From assembly GCA_020555605.1 (NCBI GenBank), contig JAJCJC010000002.1, forward strand, positions 184,627-248,626: a stretch of DNA of 64,000 nucleotides, written 5' to 3'. The notes below the pieces were generated by a model. The model did no database searches. It worked only from the letters and a program-made list of their open reading frames with translations, and was not told the origin of the DNA. This DNA is from a bacterium 210917-SL.2.15. Its GTDB lineage: Bacteria; Bacillota; Clostridia; Oscillospirales; Oscillospiraceae. The position numbers and the translations under genes were made by a program. This document shows positions 24,864-33,549 of the stretch, piece after piece. Position 1 is the first letter of the stretch; each line of letters opens with the position of its first letter.

Positions 24864-25682
24864 GTGGCCCTGACCGGCGCATGGCCCAAGAAGGAAAACA
24901 ACCCCAACGTCCCCATGACCCCCGCCGAGATCTCCGAGGACATCTACGCATGCTGGAAGGCCGGCGCTGCCGTGGCCCATATGCACATGCGTGATGACGA
25001 CGGCAACGGCACCATGGACGTCAACAAGTTCCGCGAGACGGTGGAGCTGCTCCGCAAAAACCACCCCGAGTGCGACATCGTCCTGAACATGACCACCTCC
25101 GGCGACCTGAACGCCACCGAGGAAACCCGCCAGATCCACCTCAAAGAGCTGCGCCCCGAAATGGGTTCCTACGACTGCGGCTCCATGAACTGGATGAACA
25201 GCGGCCTGTTTATCAACAGCCCCAAGTTCCTGGAAGAGCTGGGCAAGAATATGCAGGAGTGGAACGTGAAACCCGAGATTGAGGCATTTGACCCCGGCAT
25301 GATCGCCAACGCCGCATATTATCTGAAAAAGGGCGTGCTGAAAGCGCCTCTGCACTTCCAGTTCTGCATGGGCTGCGCCAACGGCATTGTGGGCAACACC
25401 AAGAATCTGGTATTCATGAAGGAAACCATGGATTCTCTTTGCCCCGGTTCCACCTGGAGCTGCTTCGGCGTCGGCCACAGCGCCATGGAAATCATGTATG
25501 CCGGCGTGGCCATGGGCGGCCATATCCGCGTGGGCATGGAAGACAACGTAATGTACGCCAAGGGCCAGCTGGCCGAGAGCAACGTCCAGTTTGTCGAGCG
25601 CGCAAAGCGCGTTATCGAGGAATTCGGCTGCCAGGCCGCGACTCCCGACGAGGCCCGTCAGATCCTGAGCCTGAAAAAATGA
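24864..25682 (+). CDS. kce: 3-keto-5-aminohexanoate cleavage enzyme-like (BKACE), start codon apparently lost
   Basis: Zinc-dependent TIM-barrel enzyme that condenses a beta-keto acid with acetyl-CoA to give a new CoA ester and acetoacetate; the type member acts in lysine fermentation. Catalytic features are complete: Glu in KKENNPNVP, the HMHMRDD metal histidines, and the HIRVGMEDN Arg/Glu pair. The family-typical first strand KYKRIITVALTGAW is encoded, but in-frame codons upstream run back to a TGA at 24807-24809 with no ATG, GTG or TTG; at the expected position is CTA. The first possible start is GTG 24864, inside that strand, with no ribosome site. It is probably poorly expressed or a pseudogene. 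Confidence 0.75.
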   Translation: MALTGAWPKKENNPNVPMTPAEISEDIYACWKAGAAVAHMHMRDDDGNGTMDVNKFRETVELLRKNHPECDIVLNMTTSGDLNATEETRQIHLKELRPEMGSYDCGSMNWMNSGLFINSPKFLEELGKNMQEWNVKPEIEAFDPGMIANAAYYLKKGVLKAPLHFQFCMGCANGIVGNTKNLVFMKETMDSLCPGSTWSCFGVGHSAMEIMYAGVAMGGHIRVGMEDNVMYAKGQLAESNVQFVERAKRVIEEFGCQAATPDEARQILSLKK

Positions 25683-25867
25683 GCTGGGGTCCCTGTTTTC
25701 TGTATTACCGCTGCCCGCAGTGCGGCAAAAAATTCAAGTATGCCACAGATCTGATTCCAGAGTTCGGCGCTGATTTTGGTAAATGTTCCGCCTGCGGCAC
25801 CATGGGCATTTTGGAGAAAGAAGGCGCCCGCACCCCGGATGATTTGGATTACACAGAGGTGGAATAA
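25679..25867 (+). CDS. Small zinc-ribbon protein, 62 residues
   Basis: Starts at an ATG overlapping the kce stop by four bases (ATGA), so it is translationally coupled. The protein has two CxxC knuckles, CPQCGKKF and CSACGTMG, forming a rubredoxin-like or zinc-ribbon fold, and an acidic tail. It is otherwise unrecognised; a role linked to the kce locus is only suggested by coupling. A strong terminator follows. Confidence 0.7.
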   Translation: MSWGPCFLYYRCPQCGKKFKYATDLIPEFGADFGKCSACGTMGILEKEGARTPDDLDYTEVE

Positions 25868-25880
25868 CTGCCATCGGACC

Positions 25881-25925
25881 GCAAACGGTATGTATTTCGC
25901 AGAGATACATACCGTTTGCTTTTAT
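25881..25925 (+). terminator. Terminator after the kce/zinc-ribbon pair
   Basis: Fifteen-base perfect stem GCAAACGGTATGTAT (25881-25895) / complement (25905-25919) followed by TTTTATTT. Confidence 0.9.
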
Positions 25926-25996
25926 TTCGAAAACCAATGGAATATCATGCGGAGAAAGAAAAAATTCAAGCTATAAAACAAATCAGAATCAGCTTA

Positions 25997-26046
25997 CAGC
26001 AAGTCAGAATCAACTCATCAATTCGATTCTGACTTGCTGCTTTTTT
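25997..26046 (+). terminator. Second, orphan terminator
   Basis: Fifteen-base perfect stem CAGCAAGTCAGAATC (25997-26011) / complement (26025-26039), then CTTTTTT. No gene lies between it and the previous terminator (about 70 bases), so its own gene seems deleted; the transporter remnant begins right after. Confidence 0.85.
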
Positions 26047-26050
26047 ATTT

Positions 26051-26604
26051 TTGCTTCCTGTCCCGCACGAAGGCACCCGCCCGGCGGACTGGATCAACCA
26101 CAGCCCCCTGCTAAACCTGGTGATCGGCGGGTTCGGCCTGTTCTGGATCATCAAGCTCATGGCCGCCGGTGGATTTGCCAACATTTCTCTGGACAACATT
26201 ACTTTTATCCTGCTGATCCTCAGCGTACCGCTTTGCCGTGACCCGGAAACCTTCTGCAGCTGCGTTGTGCAGGCAACCACCTCCGTCCGGGGCGTGATCA
26301 TCCAGTTCCCCCTCTACGCAGGCATTTTCGGTATTATCGCCTATACCAGTCTGAGCGATGTCATCGTGAATTTTTTCATGTCCTTTGCAACCAAGGACAA
26401 TTTTCCAATGGTCGCCTCCATTTACTCTGCCATTCTCAATATGGCCGTTCCTTCCGGCGGATCAAAACTTGCCATTGGAGCGCCGTATATTCTGGATGTC
26501 TGCAGCCGTCTCGATATCGACGTGGGAAAAATCCTTCTCGCGTACACCTTCGGCGATCAGACCACCACTATCATTCAGCCCCTCTGGGCGCTTCCCTTCC
26601 CGGC
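26051..26604 (+). pseudogene. Truncated short-chain fatty acid transporter (AtoE/TIGR00366-like) remnant
   Basis: Reads as the C-terminal half of an AtoE-type permease: RPADWINHSPLLNLVIGGFG, GVIIQFPLYAGIFGIIAY, the NMAVPSGGSKLAIGAPYI signature and FGDQTTTIIQPLWALPF. Roughly 240 N-terminal residues are missing; the frame opens directly behind a terminator with no start codon or ribosome site. Similarity stops after WALPF near 26604; the open frame continues to 26698 as unrelated sequence antisense to another gene. AtoE-like genes commonly accompany kce in lysine or short-chain acid fermentation clusters, so this is likely debris of such a cluster. Confidence 0.75.
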
Positions 26605-26850
26605 AAGGTTCCGGCTCTTGCGAAAGCCGATCTTTTTTCCCGGCTGTGTCGCGGGCGTTTTCAGCCGAAGGCACAGCAGAGGCGTCTGGATACCCTGATC
26701 CGCATCCTTCTTTCCAAAACGCACCGCGCCGCGGCAAAGCTGCGCCTCCTCGATCTCTGCCACAAGCACAGTTTGTTTTCCCAGATGCAGAACGCCCTGC
26801 GCCTCATCCAGTGCCAGACAGCCTGTCCACAATTCCTTGCCTTCCAGCAT
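26575..26850 (-). CDS. Uncharacterised 91-residue protein, possibly truncated
   Basis: Starts at ATG 26850 behind GGAGAGG and lies 47 bases downstream of the HD gene, so it is probably co-transcribed with it. The first about 65 residues look like a genuine beta-rich protein (LDEAQGVLHLGKQTVLVAEI, TPLLCLRLKTP); the last 25 or so are basic and overlap the end of the transporter remnant on the other strand. That suggests the original C-terminus was replaced at a deletion junction near 26600-26660. No family recognised. Confidence 0.5.
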   Translation of the reverse strand: MLEGKELWTGCLALDEAQGVLHLGKQTVLVAEIEEAQLCRGAVRFGKKDADQGIQTPLLCLRLKTPATQPGKKIGFRKSRNLAGKGSAQRG

Positions 26851-26896
26851 AACCTGCCTCTCCTTCCGGCCTTCTTCTAACCGACTGCCGCCACAT

Positions 26897-27541
26897 TCAC
26901 CACAGCAGCGCCATGTCCCGCTCAGCACGGGACTGGCCCAGATCAAACCGCAGCTGGTCGCTGTCCCGATCCTGCCAAAACACTTCCCACACCAGACTGG
27001 CCAGTTCGTGCCATACAGGGTACACGCTCAGATCTTGCAACGCATCGGTTACAGCCTGATAATACCAGCCCTGCTCGGCCTTACTTTTGTTGTTGAACCG
27101 CTCCCAAACCTGCTCGCCTAAAATTCCATAATCCCGCTGCAGCGCTCGGATGTTGGAGAGCTTGTCCCCCAGCGCGATCATTTTCACTTCCAGCCGCGGC
27201 TCCTTCAACAGCTTTTCCACACTTTCCTGTTTGCGCAGACGCCAAGTCGCCTCCGCTGGCTGCTCCCGGCGCTTGTTTTCACTGACGGCCAGCACCAGCT
27301 CCGTCACATGACCGCCCACTGTCTCGCGCAGCTCTTCCTCGGTCACGCTGGTGTCCTCCAGCACATCATGCAACACCGCAGCGGCCAGCACGTCTTCGTC
27401 CTCCGTCATGGTGCCGACGATTTCCGCCGTTTCCATCACATGCAGAAGATAGGGCATCTTTCCGCCTTTGCGGTAAGCGCCGTCATGGGCCTGGGCCGCC
27501 AGTCTCGTCGCCTGGCACAGCAGGCTGCTCAAATATTCCAT
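26897..27541 (-). CDS. HD-domain phosphohydrolase, (p)ppGpp hydrolase-like
   Basis: Protein of 214 residues related to the SpoT/RelA hydrolase domain and small alarmone hydrolases (MESH1/SAH type). Visible motifs: AAQAHDGAYRKGGKMPYLLH (His-containing first metal motif), AAAVLHDVLEDT (HD plus ED), and MIALGDKLSNIRAL (Asp/Asn motif). There is no synthetase, TGS or ACT domain. It may remove the 3' pyrophosphate of guanosine alarmones or another nucleotide. A TACAAT -10 box lies about 80 bases upstream. Confidence 0.85.
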   Translation of the reverse strand: MEYLSSLLCQATRLAAQAHDGAYRKGGKMPYLLHVMETAEIVGTMTEDEDVLAAAVLHDVLEDTSVTEEELRETVGGHVTELVLAVSENKRREQPAEATWRLRKQESVEKLLKEPRLEVKMIALGDKLSNIRALQRDYGILGEQVWERFNNKSKAEQGWYYQAVTDALQDLSVYPVWHELASLVWEVFWQDRDSDQLRFDLGQSRAERDMALLW

Positions 27542-27787
27542 TCTCTTGCTTCCTTTGCCTTATGATCTTCAAAAAAATAATCCGCCGCCCAGCTCCCGCC
27601 GCCGCGGCTGAAATGTTTTTTTATTGTACCACAAATATGCAGCCAAGAAAAGGGCAATATCCTTCGCCCCGGCCGGACAGGCCAAAAGCCTGCTGCAGCG
27701 CATTCGGACATTGAACATCTGCGCTTTTCCGTCTTCTCTGGATGCAAATGTTCACGCATTGTTTACAAAGCAGGTATGTTTTTGCTC

Positions 27788-27815
27788 TTGACCCGCCTAT
27801 GAAAAGGGCTACAAT
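27788..27815 (+). promoter_or_regulatory. Sigma-A promoter of the phosphoketolase gene
   Basis: TTGACC (27788-27793) and TACAAT (27810-27815), spacer 16. A small GTGCGG/CCGCAC hairpin (27824-27841) starts the leader. Rest of 27542-27787: nothing recognised on the plus strand. Confidence 0.75.
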
Positions 27816-27897
27816 AAAACTGTAGTGCGGAGGCTTCCGCACCCAAACCATGCTCCCGCCTGTCGAATCGGGCGGGGCCCAACAAGGAGGAACAACA

Positions 27898-30297
27898 ATG
27901 GCTGAAACCCAAAAGGTGCTGTCTCCAAAGGAGCTGCACGGACTCGACGCCTGGTGGCGCGCCGCCAACTATTTGGCCACCGGCCAGCTGTATCTGCTGG
28001 ACAATCCCCTTCTGAAAGAACCTTTGAAACCAGATGACATCAAGAAAAAAATTGTGGGCCACTGGGGCACAGTCCCCGGCCAGAACTTCGTATACACGCA
28101 CCTGAACCGGGTGATTAACAAATACGGCCTTGACATGATCTACCTGTCCGGTCCCGGCCATGGCGGCAACGCCATGGTGGCCCAAGACTGGCTGGACGGT
28201 TCCTATACCGACGTTTACCCCAATATTACCCAAGACGAGGAGGGTATGCGCCGGCTGTTTAAGCAGTTCTCTTTCCCCGGCGGCATCCCCAGCCACGTGG
28301 CTCCGGAAACTCCCGGCTCCATCCACGAGGGCGGCGAACTGGGCTATTCCCTGGCCCACGCCTTCGGCGCTGTGTTTGATAACCCCAGTCTGATCGCCGC
28401 CTGCGTGGTCGGCGACGGAGAGGCAGAAACCGGCCCGTTGGCCACCTCCTGGCATTCCAACAAATTCCTTAACCCCAGAAGCGACGGCGCGGTGCTCCCG
28501 ATCCTGCATCTGAATGGGTACAAGATCTCCAACCCCACCGTCCTTTCCCGCATTTCCCACGAGGAGCTGGAAAGCTTCTTCAAGGGCTGCGGCTGGAAGC
28601 CCTATTTTGTCGAGGGACACGATCCGGAAACCATGCACGAGAAGATGGCCAAAACGTTGGACACATGCATCGAGGAGATCCAGGCCATTCAAAAAGGCGC
28701 CCGTGCGGGCGGCAAAACGGGCCGGCCCATCTGGCCCATGATCGTGCTGCGCACCCCCAAGGGCTGGACCGGTCCCAAGGCGGTGGACGGAAAAGCCGTG
28801 GAAGGTTCTTTCCGCGCCCATCAGGTGCCCATTTCCATGGAAGATCCCGCCCACCTGCCGCTGCTGGAGCAATGGCTCAAGAGCTATCGCCCCGAAGAAC
28901 TGTTCGACGAGAACGGCGTTCCGACAGCGGAGCTGCGCGCTTTCGCCCCCAAAGGAACACACCGCATGGGCGCCAATCCCCATGCCAACGGCGGCAAGCT
29001 CCTGCGAGACCTACGCATGCCGGACTTCCGGAATTACGCTGTGGAGGTGCCCGCCCCCGGCGCCGTGGAGGCCCAGGACATGATCGAGCTGGGCGGCTTT
29101 GTGCGCGATATATTTAAGTTAAACGAAAAAAGCCGCAATTTCCGCATTTTCGGGCCGGATGAAACCATGTCCAACCGCCTGGGGCGCGTGTTTGAAGAGA
29201 CTAACCGCGATTGGAATGCCCCTGTGGAGGAAAACGACGAATTTTTGTCCAGCGACGGCCGCGTGGTGGATTCCATGCTCTCCGAACACCTGTGCGAAGG
29301 GTGGCTGGAAGGCTATTTGCTGACAGGCCGCCACGGCTTTTTCAACAGTTATGAAGCCTTTATCCGCATCGTGGACTCCATGTTCTCCCAGCATGCCAAA
29401 TGGCTGAAAACCTGCAACGAACTGCCTTGGCGCGCGGATATCGCTTCGCTGAACTATATTCTCTCCTCCAACGTCTGGCAGCAGGATCACAACGGTTTCA
29501 CCCATCAGGACCCGGGCTTCCTCGACCATGTGGCCGACAAGAAGGCAGACGTGGTGCGCCTGTATCTGCCCCCGGACGCCAACTGCCTGCTCAGCTGCTT
29601 TGACCATTGTATCCGCAGCAAAAACTATATCAACGTGCTCGTCACTTCCAAGCATCCCCGCCCCCAGTGGCTGACCATGGAACAGGCGATCCGGCACTGT
29701 ACCCAGGGCATCGGCATCTGGGATTGGGCCAGCAATGACCAGGGTCAGGAGCCGGATATCGTGATGGCCTGCTGCGGCGACACGCCTACTCTCGAAACCC
29801 TGGCCGCTGTCAGTATCCTGCGCCACGCCCTGCCGGAGCTACGCATCCGGGTGGTCAACGTGGTGGATCTGATGCGCCTGCAACCCGAAGCGGAGCATCC
29901 CCACGGCCTGTCCGACGCAGACTACGATCTGCTGTTCACCCGGGATAAGCCTATTCTCTTCGCTTTCCACGGCTATCCCAAACTGATCCACGAGCTGACT
30001 TACCGCCGCCACAACCACCACCTCCATGTGCGTGGCTACAAGGAGGAAGGCACCATCACCACGCCCTTCGATATGCGTGTGCTCAATGACATCGACCGCT
30101 TTCATCTGGTCATCGACGCCGTCAAATACCTGCCCCAGCTGGGCAACCGCGGCGCATTCCTGGTGCAGCAGATGCGGGACAAACTAGTGGCACACCGCCA
30201 GTATATCATCACTTACGGTGAAGATATGCCCGAGATCAAGCACTGGACCTGGGAGAGCGCCATGGGCGGCGGTGCCGCCGGAGCCAGCGAACGCTGA
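27898..30297 (+). CDS. xfp: Phosphoketolase (xylulose-5-P / fructose-6-P)
   Basis: Thiamine-diphosphate enzyme of 799 residues that splits xylulose 5-phosphate (and often fructose 6-phosphate) with phosphate into acetyl phosphate plus glyceraldehyde 3-phosphate or erythrose 4-phosphate. Typical motifs: [35 protein letters not shown], the ThDP-binding [15 protein letters not shown] and the C-terminal [17 protein letters not shown] with [18 protein letters not shown]. The ATG at 27898 follows AAGGAGG. Monocistronic, with a strong promoter, so it is probably a major route of pentose use and acetate/ATP formation. Confidence 0.96.
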   Translation: MAETQKVLSPKELHGLDAWWRAANYLATGQLYLLDNPLLKEPLKPDDIKKKIVGHWGTVPGQNFVYTHLNRVINKYGLDMIYLSGPGHGGNAMVAQDWLDGSYTDVYPNITQDEEGMRRLFKQFSFPGGIPSHVAPETPGSIHEGGELGYSLAHAFGAVFDNPSLIAACVVGDGEAETGPLATSWHSNKFLNPRSDGAVLPILHLNGYKISNPTVLSRISHEELESFFKGCGWKPYFVEGHDPETMHEKMAKTLDTCIEEIQAIQKGARAGGKTGRPIWPMIVLRTPKGWTGPKAVDGKAVEGSFRAHQVPISMEDPAHLPLLEQWLKSYRPEELFDENGVPTAELRAFAPKGTHRMGANPHANGGKLLRDLRMPDFRNYAVEVPAPGAVEAQDMIELGGFVRDIFKLNEKSRNFRIFGPDETMSNRLGRVFEETNRDWNAPVEENDEFLSSDGRVVDSMLSEHLCEGWLEGYLLTGRHGFFNSYEAFIRIVDSMFSQHAKWLKTCNELPWRADIASLNYILSSNVWQQDHNGFTHQDPGFLDHVADKKADVVRLYLPPDANCLLSCFDHCIRSKNYINVLVTSKHPRPQWLTMEQAIRHCTQGIGIWDWASNDQGQEPDIVMACCGDTPTLETLAAVSILRHALPELRIRVVNVVDLMRLQPEAEHPHGLSDADYDLLFTRDKPILFAFHGYPKLIHELTYRRHNHHLHVRGYKEEGTITTPFDMRVLNDIDRFHLVIDAVKYLPQLGNRGAFLVQQMRDKLVAHRQYIITYGEDMPEIKHWTWESAMGGGAAGASER

Positions 30298-30321
30298 AGC
30301 CCCCCTTCCGCCTGCCCCAAC

Positions 30322-30373
30322 AGCGCCCTGTGGGAACAGCGCCGATGCAGCACCGTTCCCGCGGGGCGCTTTC
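30322..30373 (+). terminator. Terminator hairpin of xfp
   Basis: Sixteen-base stem (30322-30337 with 30355-30370, two G-U pairs). The tail is short (TTCATT), so efficiency is uncertain. Confidence 0.65.
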
Positions 30374-30374
30374 A

Positions 30375-30403
30375 TTGACAAGACGCCCAAAATATTGTAC
30401 TAT
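30375..30403 (+). promoter_or_regulatory. Promoter of moaA
   Basis: Consensus TTGACA (30375-30380) and TACTAT (30398-30403), spacer 17, about 100 bases before the start. An AT-rich leader with T-runs follows; no Moco riboswitch is recognisable. Confidence 0.65.
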
Positions 30404-30503
30404 TTACCTGAAATTACCCCTGTTTTTTCCCATTTTACCTATTTTTCGAATCATACTATTCTTTTTTAAATGATTTCCCGGCAGCCGGAAAGGAGTGAGC
30501 GCC

Positions 30504-31484
30504 GTGACCGACTCCCACAACCGCACCATCGACTACCTGCGTCTTTCGGTGACCGATCGCTGCAATCTGCGCTGCATCTACTGTATGCCTGAGAAGGGCG
30601 TCCAGTGGGTGCCCCACGGGGATATCCTCCGCTTTGAGGAGATCGTGCACCTGGTGCGGCTGTTCTCCGATCTGGGCATCCGCCGCGTACGCCTGACCGG
30701 CGGCGAGCCCCTGGTTCGCGAGGGTATCCTCGATCTGACCGCCGCTCTGTGCGCTCTGCCCGATATCAACGAAATTTACCTGACCACCAACGGCGTGCGG
30801 TTTGCTCCTATGGCAAACCAATTTCGGCAGGCGGGGGTGCAGGGCGTCAATTTCAGTCTCGACACCCTGAGGCCGGACACTTTCCGCCGCATCACCCGTA
30901 CCGACCAGTTCGCCGCTGCACGCGCGGGTATCGACAAAGCGCTGGAAGCAGGCTTTCCGTCGGTCAAAGTAAACTGCGTGCTGATGCGGGGTGTCAACGA
31001 CGGCGAGGCCGCCGCCCTGGCCGCCCTGGCCAAAGACGCTCCCCTGGAGGTGCGCTTTATCGAAATGATGCCCATCGGCTGCGGGAAGGGCTATGCTCCT
31101 GTGCCCATGGAAACGGTTTATGCCGCGCTGGTAAAAGCATTCGGGGAACCGCACGCTTTCACAGCGCCGCTGGGCAGCGGCCCGGCGGTTTATGTCTCCT
31201 TTCCCGCTTTCCAGGGCCACGTGGGCTTTATCAGCGCCGTAACCCATGAGTTCTGCACCCGGTGCAACCGGGTACGGCTGACGGCGGAGGGATACCTGAA
31301 ACTTTGCCTGCACGATCCGGCCGGCGTCGACCTGCGTGCGCCCCTGCGCGCCGGCATGGACGATGCGGCGCTGACGGCGCTGCTGCGCCGGGCAATTGAG
31401 CAAAAGCCGGCCCATCACCACTTCACTTCACGCCCAGCTGGCAAGGCCGGGGAAGCGCGCACCATGAACGCCATCGGCGGTTGA
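30504..31484 (+). CDS. moaA: GTP 3',8-cyclase (molybdopterin biosynthesis)
   Basis: Radical-SAM enzyme that converts GTP to 3',8-cyclo-GTP, the first step of molybdopterin synthesis. Protein of 326 residues: N-terminal cluster Cys20-x3-Cys24-x2-Cys27 (DRCNLRCIYC), SAM-binding RLTGGEPLVR, C-terminal cluster CTRCNRVRLTAEGYLKLC, and the required Gly-Gly end. GTG at 30504 is chosen because AAAGGAG lies eight bases before; GTG at 30495 is too close. It stands alone with its own promoter and terminator; other moa genes are not in the window, only mobA. Confidence 0.95.
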   Translation: MTDSHNRTIDYLRLSVTDRCNLRCIYCMPEKGVQWVPHGDILRFEEIVHLVRLFSDLGIRRVRLTGGEPLVREGILDLTAALCALPDINEIYLTTNGVRFAPMANQFRQAGVQGVNFSLDTLRPDTFRRITRTDQFAAARAGIDKALEAGFPSVKVNCVLMRGVNDGEAAALAALAKDAPLEVRFIEMMPIGCGKGYAPVPMETVYAALVKAFGEPHAFTAPLGSGPAVYVSFPAFQGHVGFISAVTHEFCTRCNRVRLTAEGYLKLCLHDPAGVDLRAPLRAGMDDAALTALLRRAIEQKPAHHHFTSRPAGKAGEARTMNAIGG

Positions 31485-31493
31485 AATGCATCG

Positions 31494-31533
31494 CCGCCCG
31501 GCTGGATCCAACGGCCTGCCGGGCGGTTTTTTT
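31494..31533 (+). terminator. Terminator of moaA
   Basis: CCGCCCGGC (31494-31502) pairs with GCCGGGCGG (31518-31526), followed by seven T. Confidence 0.9.
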
Positions 31534-31662
31534 GAATAGATTTTTCCCGTTTGGTTTCACTCAACATAAGTATTCCTGCTCTTTAAAAACGACTCCACTC
31601 CCGTTTCTGATTTGACTGAGACCGATACTTTGTTCTCGTCATCATCCGGGTACCAATCTACC

Positions 31663-31691
31663 TTGTCTTAGCATTGCAGCTGCGGTATAAT
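31663..31691 (+). promoter_or_regulatory. Sigma-A promoter of the CYTH-pseudouridine synthase operon
   Basis: TTGTCT (31663-31668) and TATAAT (31686-31691), spacer 17. The rest of 31534-31777 holds no recognised gene. Confidence 0.75.
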
Positions 31692-31777
31692 GAAGGCCCG
31701 TTGGCCCGTTGGCCGTGCAGTTCTCCGCAAACGGCGGTTTGGTACAATCAAGAAAACGCAGAGAGGACATACAACCC

Positions 31778-32275
31778 ATGGAAATTGAACGCAAGTGGCT
31801 GGTGAAAGGCTGGCCGGACGGGCTGTGCCCCGAACATATTTATACGATGGAACAGGGCTACCTTGCGCTGCACCCCACAACGGTGCGCATCCGCCGGGAG
31901 ACGGAGCGAGGCGGCATAACTGCATATATTTTGTGCTTTAAGGGCAAAGGCGGCCTGGTGCGCGAGGAGATTGAAGTCTCCATTGACGAAACCCTGTTCG
32001 AACGTCTGCGCGTGCTGATCGGCCTTCCCCTGATCCGCAAGGAACGGCGGGATTATCTCCTGCCGGACGGGCGGACGCTGGAGGTAAATGAGGTGGACGC
32101 CGGCGCGCCCGGCACCTTTTTCTATGCCGAGGTGGAATTCCCCACCGTGGAGGCATCGGAGGTCTGGTCGCCAGAAGCGGCCGGCCTGGCCTCTTATCTT
32201 GCCGACGAGGTAACAGAAAAGCAGGGCGTCAGCATGGGCGCCTACTGGGAACGGACACGCTATGATGTGCAGTGA
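31778..32275 (+). CDS. CYTH-domain (triphosphate tunnel) protein
   Basis: Protein of 165 residues of the CYTH/TTM superfamily, metal-dependent phosphohydrolases of triphosphate compounds. It starts with the defining ExExK motif (MEIERKW), then RIRRETERGG, CFKGKGGLVREEIEV and a C-terminal YAEVEFPTVEAS strand typical of the eight-stranded tunnel. Bacterial single-domain members often hydrolyse inorganic triphosphate. The ATG at 31778 fits the family start. The next gene overlaps its end by 14 bases. Confidence 0.9.
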   Translation: MEIERKWLVKGWPDGLCPEHIYTMEQGYLALHPTTVRIRRETERGGITAYILCFKGKGGLVREEIEVSIDETLFERLRVLIGLPLIRKERRDYLLPDGRTLEVNEVDAGAPGTFFYAEVEFPTVEASEVWSPEAAGLASYLADEVTEKQGVSMGAYWERTRYDVQ

Positions 32276-33227
32276 GCGCGAAACTGCACCAACCGACCTG
32301 ACCGGGGCGCACTACGCTCCCCGCACCCGCTATCTCTCCTATCCCATTCCTCCCGAACAGGGCGGCGCTCAGGTGCGCGCACTGCTACGCAATACGCTGC
32401 ATCTGTCGGCGGGCCTTATCAAGCGCATCAAATGGCTGGACGACGGCATTACCCTGGACGGCCTGCGCGTAACCACCCGTACCGCCGTCCGTTCCGGGCA
32501 GGTGCTGCGCGTTCGACTGAGCGACAGCGTGCGCCGCAGCGAGATTGTTCCGTCTCCGGGACCTCTGGATCTTTTATACGAAGATGAAGATCTCCTGATC
32601 CTCAACAAAGCCCCCGGCGTCGCCGTCCACCCTGGGCTGGGCCACTGGAACGATACGCTAGGCAGCTTTCTACTGGCCTATTACGACCGTTGCGGCATCC
32701 CAGCCGATTTCCACCCGGTTCACCGGCTGGACAAAGGCACTTCCGGTGCGATGGTAGTGGCCAAACACGCCCACGCCCAGGATGTACTGCGCCGCGCCCT
32801 GCATACCGACGCGTTCCGGCGCGAATATCTGGCTGTGTGCGACGGCGCGCCGCCCCGGGCATGCGGCGTGATTAATCTGCCGCTGGCCCATGCAGGGGAT
32901 TCCGTCATCCGCCAGAAAGTATGCCCCACAGGCTGCGCCGCCCGGACGGAATACGAAGTGCTGCGCCGCACACCAGAGCGGACACTGGTGCGCCTGCGCC
33001 TGCAAACCGGCCGCACCCATCAGATCCGCGTCCACATGGCGGCCATCGGCTGCCCGCTCACCGGAGATTTTCTCTATGGCAGGGAAAACCCGGCCCTGAT
33101 CGCCCGGCCGGCTCTTCATGCCCACATGCTTTCTCTCCTGCATCCCCTCACCGGCCAACACCTTTCTTTCACCGTCCCGCTGCCCCGGGATATAGCGGCA
33201 TTGCTCGCTCCAGCAGAGGAACTTTAA
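32262..33227 (+). CDS. RluA-family pseudouridine synthase
   Basis: RNA-modifying enzyme of about 321 residues, turning specific uridines of rRNA or tRNA into pseudouridine. An N-terminal S4-like region (residues about 35-95, with LIKRIKWLDDGITLDG) precedes the catalytic domain. The catalytic Asp is in HPVHRLDKGTSGAMVVAK, followed by GRTHQIRVHMAAIGCPLTGD near the C-terminus. It overlaps the CYTH gene and is expressed with it. Target site not predictable; RluD-like rRNA modification is the default guess. Two adjacent ATGs (32262, 32265) are possible starts. Confidence 0.9.
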   Translation: MMCSERETAPTDLTGAHYAPRTRYLSYPIPPEQGGAQVRALLRNTLHLSAGLIKRIKWLDDGITLDGLRVTTRTAVRSGQVLRVRLSDSVRRSEIVPSPGPLDLLYEDEDLLILNKAPGVAVHPGLGHWNDTLGSFLLAYYDRCGIPADFHPVHRLDKGTSGAMVVAKHAHAQDVLRRALHTDAFRREYLAVCDGAPPRACGVINLPLAHAGDSVIRQKVCPTGCAARTEYEVLRRTPERTLVRLRLQTGRTHQIRVHMAAIGCPLTGDFLYGRENPALIARPALHAHMLSLLHPLTGQHLSFTVPLPRDIAALLAPAEEL

Positions 33228-33549
33228 GTGCGCGCCGCGCCAGCTCTTTTCTGCAGCCGAGCCGTACCGCAGCCACCCCACACAGCGGTGCCGGGAAACA
33301 GGACATGGTAACCGATAGTTGCCGCGCAGTTGTTAGAAAAGCAGGCCTATGAGATTAAAATGACAGCCAGAGGTGGTTCTTACGACGCTGGGTGAAAAAA
33401 CTCAAATAATACAGAAAAGCGACAGGGTTATCGCAGGAAAAAGTCGCAAAGCGGATCGTTGTGAGCCGGCAAGCAGCTATCGCATGCTCACCTGCTTTTG
33501 TCTTTTGCCGCAAAAACGATGCTGTTGTCGCAGATCCCTAATCCCGTTT
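33228..33549. other. Intergenic region without recognised gene
   Basis: About 320 bases between convergent genes. No hairpin with a U-run and no convincing coding frame; a short peptide stretch around 33335-33400 resembles decayed coding DNA but cannot be assigned. Confidence 0.5.
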
